A model generated the notes under the pieces. That model saw nothing but the letters and a program-made list of their open reading frames with translations. It searched no databases and was not told where the DNA came from. A stretch of 64,000 nt of DNA from NCBI RefSeq assembly GCF_001317355.1, contig NZ_LKET01000035.1, positions 62,001-126,000 of the forward strand, written 5' to 3'. Positions 8,533 to 18,428 of this stretch are shown here, in pieces (within the stretch, counting starts at the first letter, position 1; every line of letters begins with the position of its first letter). This DNA comes from Oxobacter pfennigii (lineage in GTDB: Bacteria > Bacillota > Clostridia > Clostridiales > Oxobacteraceae). Position numbers and translations under genes: made by a program.

Positions 8533-10910
8533 TGTGGATTTTCTTAAAAAAGTTCTATAAAGAGCTTGGAGAATCGAAGGGACAGTTCATATCCGTGCTG
8601 GCTGTTGTTATTATCGGTGTAATGTTTTATACAGGCCTGTATTCCGCCCTTGAGAGCCTATCGGGAGCGGCAGAAAGATACTTCAGAGAATACCGTATGG
8701 GGGATCTTTGGGGCTCAGTGTACCGGGCTCCGGAAGGAATAGTTAAAAGGATTGATGAGATTTCCGGGGTGAAAATGGTTACGGGAAGAGTGGTTCAGGA
8801 TGTGAGGATAAGCATGAAGAAACGGGAAGCCATGGTCAGGCTTATTTCCCTTCCCGATGAAAGAGTGGATACCGTTAATGATATTCAACTGAGGTCGGGC
8901 AGCTATTTTTCCAACGATGCAGGAAATCAATGCATCGTTTCCGAGAACTTTTTCAAGGCTCATGGGCTGACAATGGGACAGACAATAGAACCTATCATAA
9001 ACGGAGATCGGGTGAAACTGAAGGTGGTGGGCACGGCCAAAAGTCCCGAATATACTTATGAGATCCGTGAAGCCAGTGAATTGATACCTGATCCCGAAAA
9101 ATTCGGTGTGGTTTATGTAAAAAAATCGTATTTACATTCCAGTCTGGATTTTAAAGGCTCCATCAATGATATAAGCGTGCTGCTGGAACAGCAGGCCGAT
9201 ATCAAAAAAGTCAAGGCCCAGATGGAAAAGGTACTGAAACAGTATGGACTTACGGGAATTGTTGAAAAAAAGGATCAGCTCAGCTATAGTTTGGTCAATG
9301 CCGATATAACTTCTTTTAAATCAATCGCCGCAATTTTCCCCATGCTTTTTTTTATTGCATCAGCGGTGATAATTTATATCACCATGACCAGGATGATAGA
9401 AAACCAGCGGACGCTGATGGGTGTGCTGAAAGCTTTGGGCTACAGTAATATGGACATTATGCTCCACTATCAGACTTATCCTTTACTGGTGGGAATACTG
9501 GGGAGCATTATCGGGGCGATTATGGGAGTATTCTTGGTAGGGAAAGGCCTACTGAACTTATTTAACTCCATATACAACCTACCTATAGAGGAAACCGCCG
9601 TTCATTTGAGTATTGTGCTCCCTGCCGCCCTTCTGGCCCTGGCATTCTGTGTTACCGCAGGCTACAATGCCTGCAGGAAGGAACTTCAGCTAGTGCCTGC
9701 CGAAACTATGAGGCCGAAGCCTCCTGCCTCTGGAAAAAAGCTGTTTCTTGAAAGACTCCGGTTGTTGTGGGAAAATATAAATTTCAGCTGGAAAATCATA
9801 CTGAGAAACCTTTTCAGGTATAAAAAGCGCTCTGCAATGGCGTCTATAGGAATCATATTTTCAACAGCGCTGCTCCTGATCGCTCTGGGAGTCCAGAATT
9901 CCATGGATTTTCTTATGCAGGAGCAATTTTATAAGATACAGAGATTCGATATAAAAATCAATCTTTCCAGGATGATGAATGCCGATGAGCTGACCTATAT
10001 AAAGAACATCGACCATATGAAGTCGGTGGAGCCCATATTTGAGAGTGGAATGGAGCTTATAAGCGGGTGGAGGAAAAAGAATATAGGTCTTATGGTACTT
10101 GGCATGGAATCAAAGCTTTATGGAATTTTCGACAGTACAGGCGACCCGGTGAAACCGCCGGAGGACGGGATTCTTCTTCCAGCTCGTTTAATGAGTACAT
10201 TAGGCATTAAGCCGGGGGATAAGGTATATCTCAAGTCCTTTTATCCCGGGAAGAATGAGGATAAGGATAAGAAAGAAGTAAGTATAAAAGGCGCCGTATC
10301 TCAGTTTATCGGGCAAAGTGCAATATGCAGCACCGGTTATCTCAACTATTTGCTGAAGGAAGGAGTTGTGACCAATGCAGCCTACATTGAACTGGAGGAT
10401 TCCAGATATGAGAAGCAGGTCATGGAAAACCTGAAAGATATACTGGCCATCAGCACCATTCAATCAAAATCGGAGATCATAGCCAATACTGAAAAAACCC
10501 TTGAATCAATGAACAGCATAATATACTTTATGATACTGGGAGCAGGCATTCTGGCCTTTGCGGTCATTTACAACATAACAAATATCAATATTTTTGAGCG
10601 CAGAAGAGAAATAGCCACCCTATCGGTGTTGGGGTTCACTTCAAGTGAGCTTAAAAGCCTGGTATTCAATGAAAACTTCTTTTTAAGCATCTTTGGAGCT
10701 TTAGTGGGCATCCCTCTGGGAAGATTTCTTTCCGAGCTTGTAATAACAATGCAAGCCACCGATACCATGTATCTGCCCCTGGTGCTGAATCCTTCAAGCT
10801 ATTTTATCACCGTATTGATGATAATTGTTTTTACTATCATGGCAAATTTAGTGCTCACAAGAAAAATTCTATCCATTAACATGGTTGAGTCACTGAAAAG
10901 TGCAGAGTAA
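8532..10910 (+). CDS. ABC transporter permease, FtsX/MacB-like, duplicated domain
   Basis: Membrane subunit of the exporter, about 792 residues. It has an N-terminal membrane helix, a large extracytoplasmic region, and an FtsX-type three-helix core around residues 270-400 (IAAIFPMLFFIASAVIIY; QTYPLLVGILGSIIGAIMG). A second helix, extracytoplasmic region and FtsX core follow (about 440-790, with NITNINIFERRREIATLSVL). An in-frame GTG is present at 8526. The ATG at 8532 shares bases with the upstream stop and is preferred. The duplicated FtsX layout is typical of Gram-positive export permeases. It is followed 24 bp later by the HlyD-like adaptor. Confidence 0.9.
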   Translation: MWIFLKKFYKELGESKGQFISVLAVVIIGVMFYTGLYSALESLSGAAERYFREYRMGDLWGSVYRAPEGIVKRIDEISGVKMVTGRVVQDVRISMKKREAMVRLISLPDERVDTVNDIQLRSGSYFSNDAGNQCIVSENFFKAHGLTMGQTIEPIINGDRVKLKVVGTAKSPEYTYEIREASELIPDPEKFGVVYVKKSYLHSSLDFKGSINDISVLLEQQADIKKVKAQMEKVLKQYGLTGIVEKKDQLSYSLVNADITSFKSIAAIFPMLFFIASAVIIYITMTRMIENQRTLMGVLKALGYSNMDIMLHYQTYPLLVGILGSIIGAIMGVFLVGKGLLNLFNSIYNLPIEETAVHLSIVLPAALLALAFCVTAGYNACRKELQLVPAETMRPKPPASGKKLFLERLRLLWENINFSWKIILRNLFRYKKRSAMASIGIIFSTALLLIALGVQNSMDFLMQEQFYKIQRFDIKINLSRMMNADELTYIKNIDHMKSVEPIFESGMELISGWRKKNIGLMVLGMESKLYGIFDSTGDPVKPPEDGILLPARLMSTLGIKPGDKVYLKSFYPGKNEDKDKKEVSIKGAVSQFIGQSAICSTGYLNYLLKEGVVTNAAYIELEDSRYEKQVMENLKDILAISTIQSKSEIIANTEKTLESMNSIIYFMILGAGILAFAVIYNITNINIFERRREIATLSVLGFTSSELKSLVFNENFFLSIFGALVGIPLGRFLSELVITMQATDTMYLPLVLNPSSYFITVLMIIVFTIMANLVLTRKILSINMVESLKSAE

Positions 10911-10934
10911 TAAGATGTAAGGGAGGGCAAATAA

Positions 10935-12176
10935 GTGAAAAATAAAAAGTTGTGGATTTTGATTATCGGAATGGTATTTATAGCTTGCCTGGCGTTTATA
11001 GCCTTTTCAAATCAAGGGGCGGAAGTGCCTGTAACGGATGTGAAAAGGGGAGATATAAAAAGGTACGTGGAGGATATAGGTACTGTCAAATGCAAGGAAC
11101 TGAAAACAGTGAGCATAGAGGGTAGCGGCCTGATACAAAATGTAGCTGCGGGGGTGGGACAACAGGTGAAGAAGGGGGAGCTGCTGCTTTCCATGGAGAG
11201 AAATCAGCTTGAAATACAGCTGAAGAATGTGGATGAAAAAATAAAGGAGATAAAGGCAGGCTTTGAAGGCAATGATATCAAGAACTATGCAAGCAGTGTG
11301 GAAAAGGCGAGAATTGCAGTTGGCCGGTCAAAGGATGCATATGAGTCGGCTCTGGAGGATTTCAACAAGGTTAAGATACTGGCTGAAGCAGGGGCGGCAA
11401 GTAATGCGGAGCTGAAGCAAAAGGAGGAAGCCTTAAAAAGCGCAGAGGCCCTGATGAGGACTGCTGAACTGAATTTGCAGCAGATAGAAGCAAACACTCC
11501 TGACAGTGTAACAACGGTCTATAAGGCTCAGCTGGAGCAGGCTGTACTTAGCAGGGAAAGCATGCTGCACAACCTGGAAAAGCAGGAGGTAGTTTCTCCT
11601 ATAGACGGGGTAATTCTGGAAAGACACGTGGATGTAAATACAGTAGGTATGCCCGGTACTGTTGCATTTGTTATAGGAGATATAAGCAGGATAGAGATCG
11701 AGGCTGATATTCTGGCTGACGAGGTTTCAAATATCCAACCGGAAGATGAGGTTGAAATAACAGAAAGATCCGAGCAAAAGCATACAATAGGTGGCAAGGT
11801 TGTAAAAATAGCGCCAGGTGCCGTGGCTGTGACTTCGTCACTGGGAGTTAACCAGAAGAGGGTCGCTGTTACCATTGAGCCAGCAGGCCAATCAGAACTG
11901 CTGCGTCCCGGTTATGATGTGGATGTAAAGGTAATAACCCAGAGAAAGAACGGGGTGGTACTGGTGCCCTTAAGCTCAGTATTTGATTATAATGGGAAAG
12001 ACTGTGTGTTTACAGTGTCTGATGGAAAAGCTGTCTTGACAACCGTACAAAAGGGAATACAGGATGAAGAATATGCGGAGATTATTGATGGTTTGAAGGA
12101 AGGGGATATGGTGCTGACCGCCCCAGATATAAACACCAAGGAAGGTATGAGGATAAAGCCTGAAAAATCTTCATGA
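10935..12176 (+). CDS. HlyD/MacA-like efflux adaptor (membrane-fusion-type protein)
   Basis: Third component of the exporter, 413 residues. There is one N-terminal membrane anchor (LWILIIGMVFIACLAFIAF). A lipoyl-like half-domain follows, with SIEGSGLIQNVAAGVGQQVKKGE. Then comes an alpha-helical coiled-coil hairpin of about residues 90-195, the second lipoyl half (VVSPIDGVILERHV), and beta-barrel and C-terminal domains. The GTG start follows GGGAGGG. In a monoderm such adaptors connect the permease to the cell surface. The export substrate is unknown. Confidence 0.9.
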   Translation: MKNKKLWILIIGMVFIACLAFIAFSNQGAEVPVTDVKRGDIKRYVEDIGTVKCKELKTVSIEGSGLIQNVAAGVGQQVKKGELLLSMERNQLEIQLKNVDEKIKEIKAGFEGNDIKNYASSVEKARIAVGRSKDAYESALEDFNKVKILAEAGAASNAELKQKEEALKSAEALMRTAELNLQQIEANTPDSVTTVYKAQLEQAVLSRESMLHNLEKQEVVSPIDGVILERHVDVNTVGMPGTVAFVIGDISRIEIEADILADEVSNIQPEDEVEITERSEQKHTIGGKVVKIAPGAVAVTSSLGVNQKRVAVTIEPAGQSELLRPGYDVDVKVITQRKNGVVLVPLSSVFDYNGKDCVFTVSDGKAVLTTVQKGIQDEEYAEIIDGLKEGDMVLTAPDINTKEGMRIKPEKSS

Positions 12177-12493
12177 CAGAGGATCCCGGGACGGTTCACT
12201 GAGGAATAACTTAAAATAATAACCAAAAAAGAGGCGTTATAATCAATCCTATGGTCAAAGGGAAACGCGATCCATGCGCCTTTGAGGCAATAGATTTCTC
12301 TCGTATGTGATTTTTCGGATTCAGTATTATAATTCATATACAATTCACCTATTCCTCACAAAGTAATGATAATATTGCTTAAGCAAGCAAAACTGATCAA
12401 CTTCTTATTTTTTATATTAGTTGTTTATCATTTTGTAAAAGTAAAGAACTATTGTTAATACAATATATCCGAAAGTCAAAGGAGATGAGTTCT
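12177..12493 (+). other. Intergenic region between efflux operon and CotH-like gene
   Basis: About 317 bp without a supported gene. A weak -10-like TACAAT occurs just before the CotH gene. A minus-strand reading frame covers part of it and runs into the adaptor gene, but it has no recognised similarity. No terminator with a T-run was found. Confidence 0.4.
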
Positions 12494-14263
12494 ATGAAAA
12501 GAAAGAAAATGCCCGCGTTTTTTGTGATTATATTAATAGCTTCCATGCTTATGTCCTCATGCAGCGCGGGTGATGCCCCAAGTGCTTCTGCGTCAAGTCA
12601 AACAGTATCATCATCTGATAGCACATTCGGGGCAAACGCCAATACCCTTTATGCATCTGAAATCGACAAAACATCGATTATGACCTTTGAAATAGCGGTT
12701 GATGAGGCAAGCTGGCAGACGATGCTTGATAACGCCATAGATGAGGAATATATTTCAGCGGATATCACGATAAACGGAACCATCATCAAAAATGTTGGCA
12801 TTCGTCCGAAAGGCAATTCTAGCCTATCGTCAATATCCAGAGATGAAACGACTGACCGTTACAGTTTCAAAATCAAGTTTGACGAATATGTGGATGGGCA
12901 GACGTGGATGGGGCTTGATAAAATTGTGATTAACAGCAATTTTTCCGATGCGACATCCATGAAAGAGTATCTTAGCTACGACATTATGAGCTATATTGGC
13001 GTGAACGCGCCGCTCTTTGCCTATGCCGATATTTCAGTCAATGGCGAAGCATGGGGATTTTACCTGGCTGTTGAGGATGTGGACAGCGGGTATCTTGACC
13101 GTGTTTATGGCGGTGAGGGCGAACTCTATAAGCCTGACAACGATAATGGTATGGGCGGCGGGCAAGGCCTTGGCATGCCTGGTCAAAATCCTCAGGGGGG
13201 ATCGCCTTCCTCTCTAAATGGGGAAAGTGGCGGACAAGCAGCGCCGGACACCTTCCAGCCTCGTGAACGCGATAATATGCCAGGGCAAGGCGGCGGGATG
13301 AGGGGGATGGCACAAAACGGTGTTTCATTGGAGTATACGGACGATAATGTGTCAAGCTATTCCGCTATTTTTGAAAATGCAGAAACAAAAACGGATGAAA
13401 ATGATCATCAGCGTATTATAACAGCGCTAAAGAATTTAAGTGATGGAACCGACCTTGATACCTATGTGAATGTTGACGCAGTACTCCGCTATTTTGCGGC
13501 ACATACGGTGGTCGTTAATCTGGATAGCTACATTTCAAATATGGGCCATAACTATTACCTGTACGAAAACAACGGGCAGATCAGCATCCTTCCGTGGGAC
13601 TATAATCTCGCATTTGGTGGGTTCCAGTCCGGCAATGCATCCGATGTGGTAAACTTTCCGATTGACAATCCGGTTTCGGGGGTGAGCATGGAGAACCGCC
13701 CTTTGCTTTCCAAACTTCTTGAGGTTCCTGAGTATCTAGAAAAATATCATGTGTATTTGCAGGAGATTTTAGACGGTTATTTTAACAATGGTAAATTTGA
13801 GAAAAAGGTTGAAGAGATAAATGAAATGATCTCTGATTACATCAAAAACGACCCATCGGCATTTTATACCTATGAGGAATACCAGAACGCAATTACCGAA
13901 TTGAAAAAGCTTGGTGCGCTTCGCGCTGAAAGCATACAGGGACAGCTTGACGGCACGATTCCATCTATGACAAATGGACAGCAGGCAGACCCTGACAAGC
14001 TGATTGACGCATCCTCGGTTAACTTGACAGCCTTAGGCTCACAAGGCGGAATGGGTAGCAGGCAAAATAGCGGATTTTCCATATTAGACGGCGTAGATAT
14101 GGACACAATGCGATCGGCAATGGAGATCATACAATCGGTGAAAGGCGGAGCGCTTACCGATGAGCGAAAAAAAGCACTTTATGATTTGGGACTTTCCGAC
14201 GAGCAGATTGCACAAATGCTGGGAATGGCGCAGAGAGAAGATACGGGACAGAGAGGATGGTAA
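12494..14263 (+). CDS. CotH kinase-family lipoprotein
   Basis: Secreted member of the CotH family (atypical protein-kinase fold; Bacillus CotH phosphorylates spore-coat proteins). About 589 residues from the ATG at 12494, which has AAAGGAG 9 bp upstream; earlier in-frame starts lack spacing. The N-terminus is a lipoprotein signal ending in LMSSC. The N-terminal domain is followed by a Gly/Pro/Gln-rich low-complexity insert (about residues 215-290). The core motif is MGHNYYLYENNG, then LPWDYNLAFGGF. The C-terminus is Met/Gln-rich. Codon use differs from the neighbours: arginine is mostly CGN (about 11 of 17) where nearby genes use AGA/AGG. This suggests acquisition by transfer. The target protein is unknown. 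Confidence 0.88.
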   Translation: MKRKKMPAFFVIILIASMLMSSCSAGDAPSASASSQTVSSSDSTFGANANTLYASEIDKTSIMTFEIAVDEASWQTMLDNAIDEEYISADITINGTIIKNVGIRPKGNSSLSSISRDETTDRYSFKIKFDEYVDGQTWMGLDKIVINSNFSDATSMKEYLSYDIMSYIGVNAPLFAYADISVNGEAWGFYLAVEDVDSGYLDRVYGGEGELYKPDNDNGMGGGQGLGMPGQNPQGGSPSSLNGESGGQAAPDTFQPRERDNMPGQGGGMRGMAQNGVSLEYTDDNVSSYSAIFENAETKTDENDHQRIITALKNLSDGTDLDTYVNVDAVLRYFAAHTVVVNLDSYISNMGHNYYLYENNGQISILPWDYNLAFGGFQSGNASDVVNFPIDNPVSGVSMENRPLLSKLLEVPEYLEKYHVYLQEILDGYFNNGKFEKKVEEINEMISDYIKNDPSAFYTYEEYQNAITELKKLGALRAESIQGQLDGTIPSMTNGQQADPDKLIDASSVNLTALGSQGGMGSRQNSGFSILDGVDMDTMRSAMEIIQSVKGGALTDERKKALYDLGLSDEQIAQMLGMAQREDTGQRGW

Positions 14264-14411
14264 CACGTAGCAAATTGCATAAATATTATCGGTGAAAAGA
14301 CAATTTTTAACTTTATTGCTGGCTGGTATATCAGGCTCAAACTTTGGAGTAGATGAGCAGTCTGATTTATAATAATGCATAAGAAGAAAAAGTAACAAAG
14401 AAAACCAGTAT

Positions 14412-14567
14412 TTAATCAACATATAACAAGGCGATTTGCGCCTTGTTATTTTTTAAATACCATAAAACCTCTTGCTGACATGATACATGAGCTTGGGCGA
14501 TACTGCCCACAGTAACCATAATGTGATAGATTGATTCAAAGCTTTTTACTCTTGCGCATCTTGGCAT
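14412..14567 (-). pseudogene. Remnant of a REP-associated (Y1/IS200-like) tyrosine transposase
   Basis: A 51-codon minus-strand frame begins MPRCARVKSFESIYHIM, the characteristic N-terminus of REP-associated Y1 transposases (RAYT/TnpA_REP; family form like MPR-AR-KS---IYH-M). It has a perfect AAAGGAGG site upstream. After residue 17 the similarity is lost, and the HUH and catalytic Tyr motifs are absent. It therefore looks like a 5' fragment left after deletion. REP-like repeat arrays occur elsewhere in the window (25060-25255, 32054-32091). Confidence 0.7.
14423..14454 (+). terminator. Intrinsic terminator
   Basis: ATAACAAGGCG pairs perfectly with CGCCTTGTTAT around a 5-nt loop, followed by a T5 run. 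It can end the CotH transcript. It also lies inside the minus-strand transposase remnant. Confidence 0.85.
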
Positions 14568-14748
14568 GACAAAACCTCCTTTGGGAGTATTAGCCTAACC
14601 AGAAGTGGTAAAATTATGCATGAAGATATAAGAGTGTGAGCTGTTCCGGGTTTTAGCTATTTTTTTCGACACGAAAATTATCAAGTAAATTTTATGATAC
14701 AATATATACTAAAGAAGAGTTTCAGATTTAGTAGGAGTGAGAGATTTG

Positions 14749-15618
14749 ATGAAGCAAATAGCCGGAAAGGGCTGCGATATACTAATCCCTTCAGGTGACA
14801 TAAAGCCTGTATGGGATATTGAGCGCAGCATTGTAACGAAATTCAGAAGGAAAATATGGTCAAAATTCATTAAGGCAATTATAGAATTCAATATGATACA
14901 GGACGGTGATAAAATTGCTGTAGGAATTTCGGGGGGAAAGGACAGCCTCCTTATGGCAAAGCTTTTTCAAGAACTGAAGCGTCATAGCAAAAATAACTTT
15001 GAGCTGGAATTCATTTGTACCGACCCGGGCTATCATGAAAACATAAGGGAGCTTTTGGTTGAAAACTGCAAGCATCTTGAGATACCCATTAAAATATACG
15101 AGTCCAGGATCTTTGAAGTCTGCCAGGAAATAGCCGGTGATTATCCCTGTTTCATGTGTGCAAAGATGCGCCGCGGAGCATTGTATTCAAGAGCGCAGGA
15201 GCTTGGCTGCAACAAGCTGGCCTTGGGACACCATTTTAATGATGTAATTGAAACGGTATTACTAAATCTTTTTTACACGGGAAGCTTTAAAAGCATGCTG
15301 CCCAAATTAAAATCAACGAATTTCAAAGATATGGAGCTTATTCGCCCAATGTATTTCATTGAAGAGCATTTTATAGAATGCTATACAAATGAAAACGGCA
15401 TATATCCTTTAAATTGTGCCTGCATGGTGGCTGCCGATAAAACCGGAAACAAGCGCTATGAAATAAAGGAATTGATAGAAGAGCTAAAGAAAAAATTCAA
15501 GGATGTGGATAAATACATTTATACAGCCACAAAGAATGTCAATATGGATGCAATTATAGGATGGCAGAAGGATGGAGAAAAATACTCCTATCTTGATTAT
15601 TATGACGACGAAGACTAA
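14749..15618 (+). CDS. PP-loop ATPase, tRNA 2-thiocytidine synthetase (TtcA) family
   Basis: Predicted to adenylate C32 of tRNA for thiolation. The PP-loop is AVGISGGKDSLLMAKLF, and the central YPCFMCAKMRRGALY holds the CxxC pair that binds the Fe-S cluster in TtcA proteins. GHHFNDVIET and the late Cys in NCACMVAADKTGN fit the same family. The start is unclear. GTG 14737 overlaps the SD-like GTAGGAG. TTG 14746 or ATG 14749 have better spacing, and ATG was chosen (about 289 residues). It is a monocistronic gene with its own AT-rich upstream region. Exact substrate specificity within the TtcA/TilS-like group is inferred. Confidence 0.82.
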   Translation: MKQIAGKGCDILIPSGDIKPVWDIERSIVTKFRRKIWSKFIKAIIEFNMIQDGDKIAVGISGGKDSLLMAKLFQELKRHSKNNFELEFICTDPGYHENIRELLVENCKHLEIPIKIYESRIFEVCQEIAGDYPCFMCAKMRRGALYSRAQELGCNKLALGHHFNDVIETVLLNLFYTGSFKSMLPKLKSTNFKDMELIRPMYFIEEHFIECYTNENGIYPLNCACMVAADKTGNKRYEIKELIEELKKKFKDVDKYIYTATKNVNMDAIIGWQKDGEKYSYLDYYDDED

Positions 15619-15631
15619 TAATTGGAAATTC

Positions 15632-15660
15632 TTGACGTAATATTTTTAGAATGATATGCT
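15632..15660 (+). promoter_or_regulatory. Promoter of the P-type ATPase gene
   Basis: TTGACG (15632-15637) and TATGCT (15655-15660) are separated by 17 bp, located 39 bp before the gene's ATG. A sigma-A type match of moderate quality. Confidence 0.6.
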
Positions 15661-15698
15661 TATTCCGTTGTTATTAACTAATTTTGTGAGGTGAAAAT

Positions 15699-18425
15699 AT
15701 GCTGCAGCACTGGTATAACAAGACGGCTCAGGATGCAGCCAAAAAGCTGTCGGTGGATTTGTCCACAGGTTTGTCATTAAACAAAGTCCAGGAACTTATA
15801 GAAAAGCATGGTTATAATGAATTGAAAGAAAAGGAAAAGGAGACCCTCCTTCAAAAGATTATAACCCAATTGAAGGACTTCCTAGTAATCATATTAATTG
15901 CGGCAAGCTTGGTTTCTGCATTTGTCGGAGAAGTTACGGATGCAGCGGTCATAATAGCCATAGTGGTGGTAAATGCCGTTCTCGGAGTTATGCAGGAAGG
16001 GAAGGCGGAAAAGGCTCTGGAAGCACTTAAAAAAATGTCTGCCCCCAATGCACGGGCTTTCAGAAACGGAAGGATAGAAATCGTACCTGCAAAAATGCTG
16101 GTTCCCGGTGATATTATACATATTGAAGCCGGAGATATAATTCCTGCAGATATAAGGATTTTAGAAAGCGTCAACTTAAAGGTGGAAGAAGCTTCGCTTA
16201 CTGGGGAGTCGGTGCCGGTGGAGAAGCATGCCGACAGGGTTTTTAACGAAGAGGTTGGTTTAGGTGACAGGGTCAACATGGCCTATATGAGCACTGTTGT
16301 AACCTATGGCCGCGGCAGGGGAATTGTCGTTGACACTGCCAACAAGACGGAGATAGGAAAAATCGCCGACAAAATCCAGGACATAGAAGACGAAGAAACA
16401 CCGTTGCAAAAAAAGTTGGACGAGCTTGGTAAATGGCTGGGGATAGCCTGTCTTGGAATATGTGCGGTGGTATTTTTGATAGGACTACTTCGAGGCGGCT
16501 CCATACTTGAAATGTTTATGGTGGCTGTAAGCCTTGCCGTTGCGGCAATACCGGAAGGGCTGCCTGCCGTTGTTACAATTGTATTAGCCCTTGGAATGAA
16601 GAGAATGGTGGAAAGAAATGCTGTTGTGAGAAAGCTTTTGGCTGTTGAAACCTTAGGCTGCGTTGATGTAATATGTTCCGATAAAACAGGAACTCTTACA
16701 CAGAATGAAATGACTGTGGTAGGCACTTACAGCCCGAGCGGAAAGTTTAAAGTAACCGGACAGGGCTATAACCCAACAGGAGAATTTTCAAATGAAAATG
16801 GTGAGATTATAAATTTATCGGATAATCCAGAGTTTAAATTGCTTCTGGATATAGGAGTGCTATGCAACGATTCTTCACTTATGAAAAAGGAAGAAGGAGA
16901 TCAATACGGTATAGTGGGAGACCCTACCGAAGCCGCCCTTGTGGTTGCAGGTGCAAAAGCAGGGTGTGCAAAGGATGATTTAAGCTGTCAATATCCCCGT
17001 ATAGCTGAAATCCCCTTCGATTCCGACAGAAAGATGATGACTACCTTCCATGAAAACTATTGCAGGGGAGTAGTGTCCTTCACCAAAGGGGCCCCCGATA
17101 TAATTCTCGGTAAATGTTCAAAAATATATATGGAAGGTCAAATAGTCCCATTAATGGATGAAATGAGGCAGGATATACATACGGCAAACAGTAAATTTGC
17201 AAGCTCAGCCTTAAGAGTCCTCGCTTTTGCATACAGGGAATATGACAGTTTACCTTCAGATATTTCATCAGAATCAATAGAAAAGGACATGGTTTTTGTA
17301 GGCCTTATGGGGATGATTGACCCTGCAAGAACCGAAGCTAAAGATGCAATAGCTATATGCCGTAGAGCAGGAATAAAGCCGGTTATGATAACAGGTGACT
17401 ATAAGGATACAGCTGTTGCCATTGCAAAGGATTTAAAGCTCATGGACGAGGATGACGGTGTTTTGACCGGCCAGGAGCTTGACAATATGTCTGATGACGA
17501 GCTTTTGCGAGAAGTGGAGACTACCAGCGTATATGCCAGAGTTTCTCCCGAGCACAAGGTCAGGATCGTGGATGCCTTAAAGAAAAACGGACATATAGCT
17601 TCCATGACAGGTGACGGTGTTAATGATGCCATGGCACTTAAGCGGGCAGATATAGGAGTGGCCATGGGCATAACGGGAACCGATGTTGCCAAAGGGACTG
17701 CAGATATAGTACTTACAGACGATAATTTTGCCAGTATAGTTTCAGCCGTGGAGGAAGGCAGGATTATATACAGCAATATAAGAAAATTCGTATTCTTCCT
17801 TTTATCCTGCAATGTAGGCGAAATACTAATAGTATTCTTAAGCATACTTTTAGGCCTGCCGGTGCCACTTATTCCAATTCAGCTTTTATGGCTTAATCTT
17901 GTAACGGACAGCTTCCCAGCATTGGCTCTGGGCACTGAAAAAGGCGATCCTGATATCATGAATATGAGACCCAGAAATGCCAAAGAGCCCATACTTAATA
18001 AATCCATGATTACAGGCATAGCAGTACAGAGTGTTGCTTTAGTTGCTGCTGTGTTAGGGGCATATCTTGTGGCACTTAATAGGTACCCTGACTATCTGGT
18101 CAATGCAGAGCATTTGATGTATGCCAGGACCTATGCATTTACAACGCTGATAAGCGCCGAGCTTATTAGAGCATATTCCAGCCGTTCTGAGCGGTTTACA
18201 ATATTTAAAATAGGGGTGTTTTCAAACAGGATATTGGTATATGCCTCCATATTATCCTTTGCCCTCTTAGCAGCAGTAATATATATACCTGTCTTAAGGC
18301 CGGTTTTTGAAACAGTGTCCTTAAATATAAATGACTGGGGAGTAATACTTATGTTCTGTTTCGTGCCCTTCCTATCTGGTGAAATATATAAAGTTGTTAG
18401 AAGAAATGTATTAAAGCAGGAATAA
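15699..18425 (+). CDS. P-type Ca2+-transporting ATPase (SERCA/PMR1-like, P2A)
   Basis: Membrane pump of 908 residues that exports Ca2+ at the cost of ATP. Order of domains: N-terminal cation-ATPase domain, actuator loop with LTGESVP, phosphorylation site SDKTGTLTQNE, nucleotide domain with KGAPD, hinge TGDGVNDAMALKRADIG, and C-terminal helices. The ion-site residues of SERCA are kept: AIPEGLP in helix 4, NVGE in helix 5 and NLVTDSFPA in helix 6. This supports Ca2+ rather than H+ or Na+/K+. The ATG follows GTGAGGTGA. A palindromic repeat element follows the stop directly. Confidence 0.93.
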   Translation: MLQHWYNKTAQDAAKKLSVDLSTGLSLNKVQELIEKHGYNELKEKEKETLLQKIITQLKDFLVIILIAASLVSAFVGEVTDAAVIIAIVVVNAVLGVMQEGKAEKALEALKKMSAPNARAFRNGRIEIVPAKMLVPGDIIHIEAGDIIPADIRILESVNLKVEEASLTGESVPVEKHADRVFNEEVGLGDRVNMAYMSTVVTYGRGRGIVVDTANKTEIGKIADKIQDIEDEETPLQKKLDELGKWLGIACLGICAVVFLIGLLRGGSILEMFMVAVSLAVAAIPEGLPAVVTIVLALGMKRMVERNAVVRKLLAVETLGCVDVICSDKTGTLTQNEMTVVGTYSPSGKFKVTGQGYNPTGEFSNENGEIINLSDNPEFKLLLDIGVLCNDSSLMKKEEGDQYGIVGDPTEAALVVAGAKAGCAKDDLSCQYPRIAEIPFDSDRKMMTTFHENYCRGVVSFTKGAPDIILGKCSKIYMEGQIVPLMDEMRQDIHTANSKFASSALRVLAFAYREYDSLPSDISSESIEKDMVFVGLMGMIDPARTEAKDAIAICRRAGIKPVMITGDYKDTAVAIAKDLKLMDEDDGVLTGQELDNMSDDELLREVETTSVYARVSPEHKVRIVDALKKNGHIASMTGDGVNDAMALKRADIGVAMGITGTDVAKGTADIVLTDDNFASIVSAVEEGRIIYSNIRKFVFFLLSCNVGEILIVFLSILLGLPVPLIPIQLLWLNLVTDSFPALALGTEKGDPDIMNMRPRNAKEPILNKSMITGIAVQSVALVAAVLGAYLVALNRYPDYLVNAEHLMYARTYAFTTLISAELIRAYSSRSERFTIFKIGVFSNRILVYASILSFALLAAVIYIPVLRPVFETVSLNINDWGVILMFCFVPFLSGEIYKVVRRNVLKQE

Positions 18426-18428
18426 TGA

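Noticed and set aside
11987-12337. Minus-strand frame starting MNYNTES with a fair ribosome site
   Set aside because: Most of it overlaps the HlyD-like gene on the other strand; no family similarity seen. The first 50 codons might be a remnant but cannot be supported.
13038-13355. Minus-strand frame of 105 codons inside the CotH gene
   Set aside because: Shadow of the Gly-rich low-complexity coding segment, with no ribosome site.
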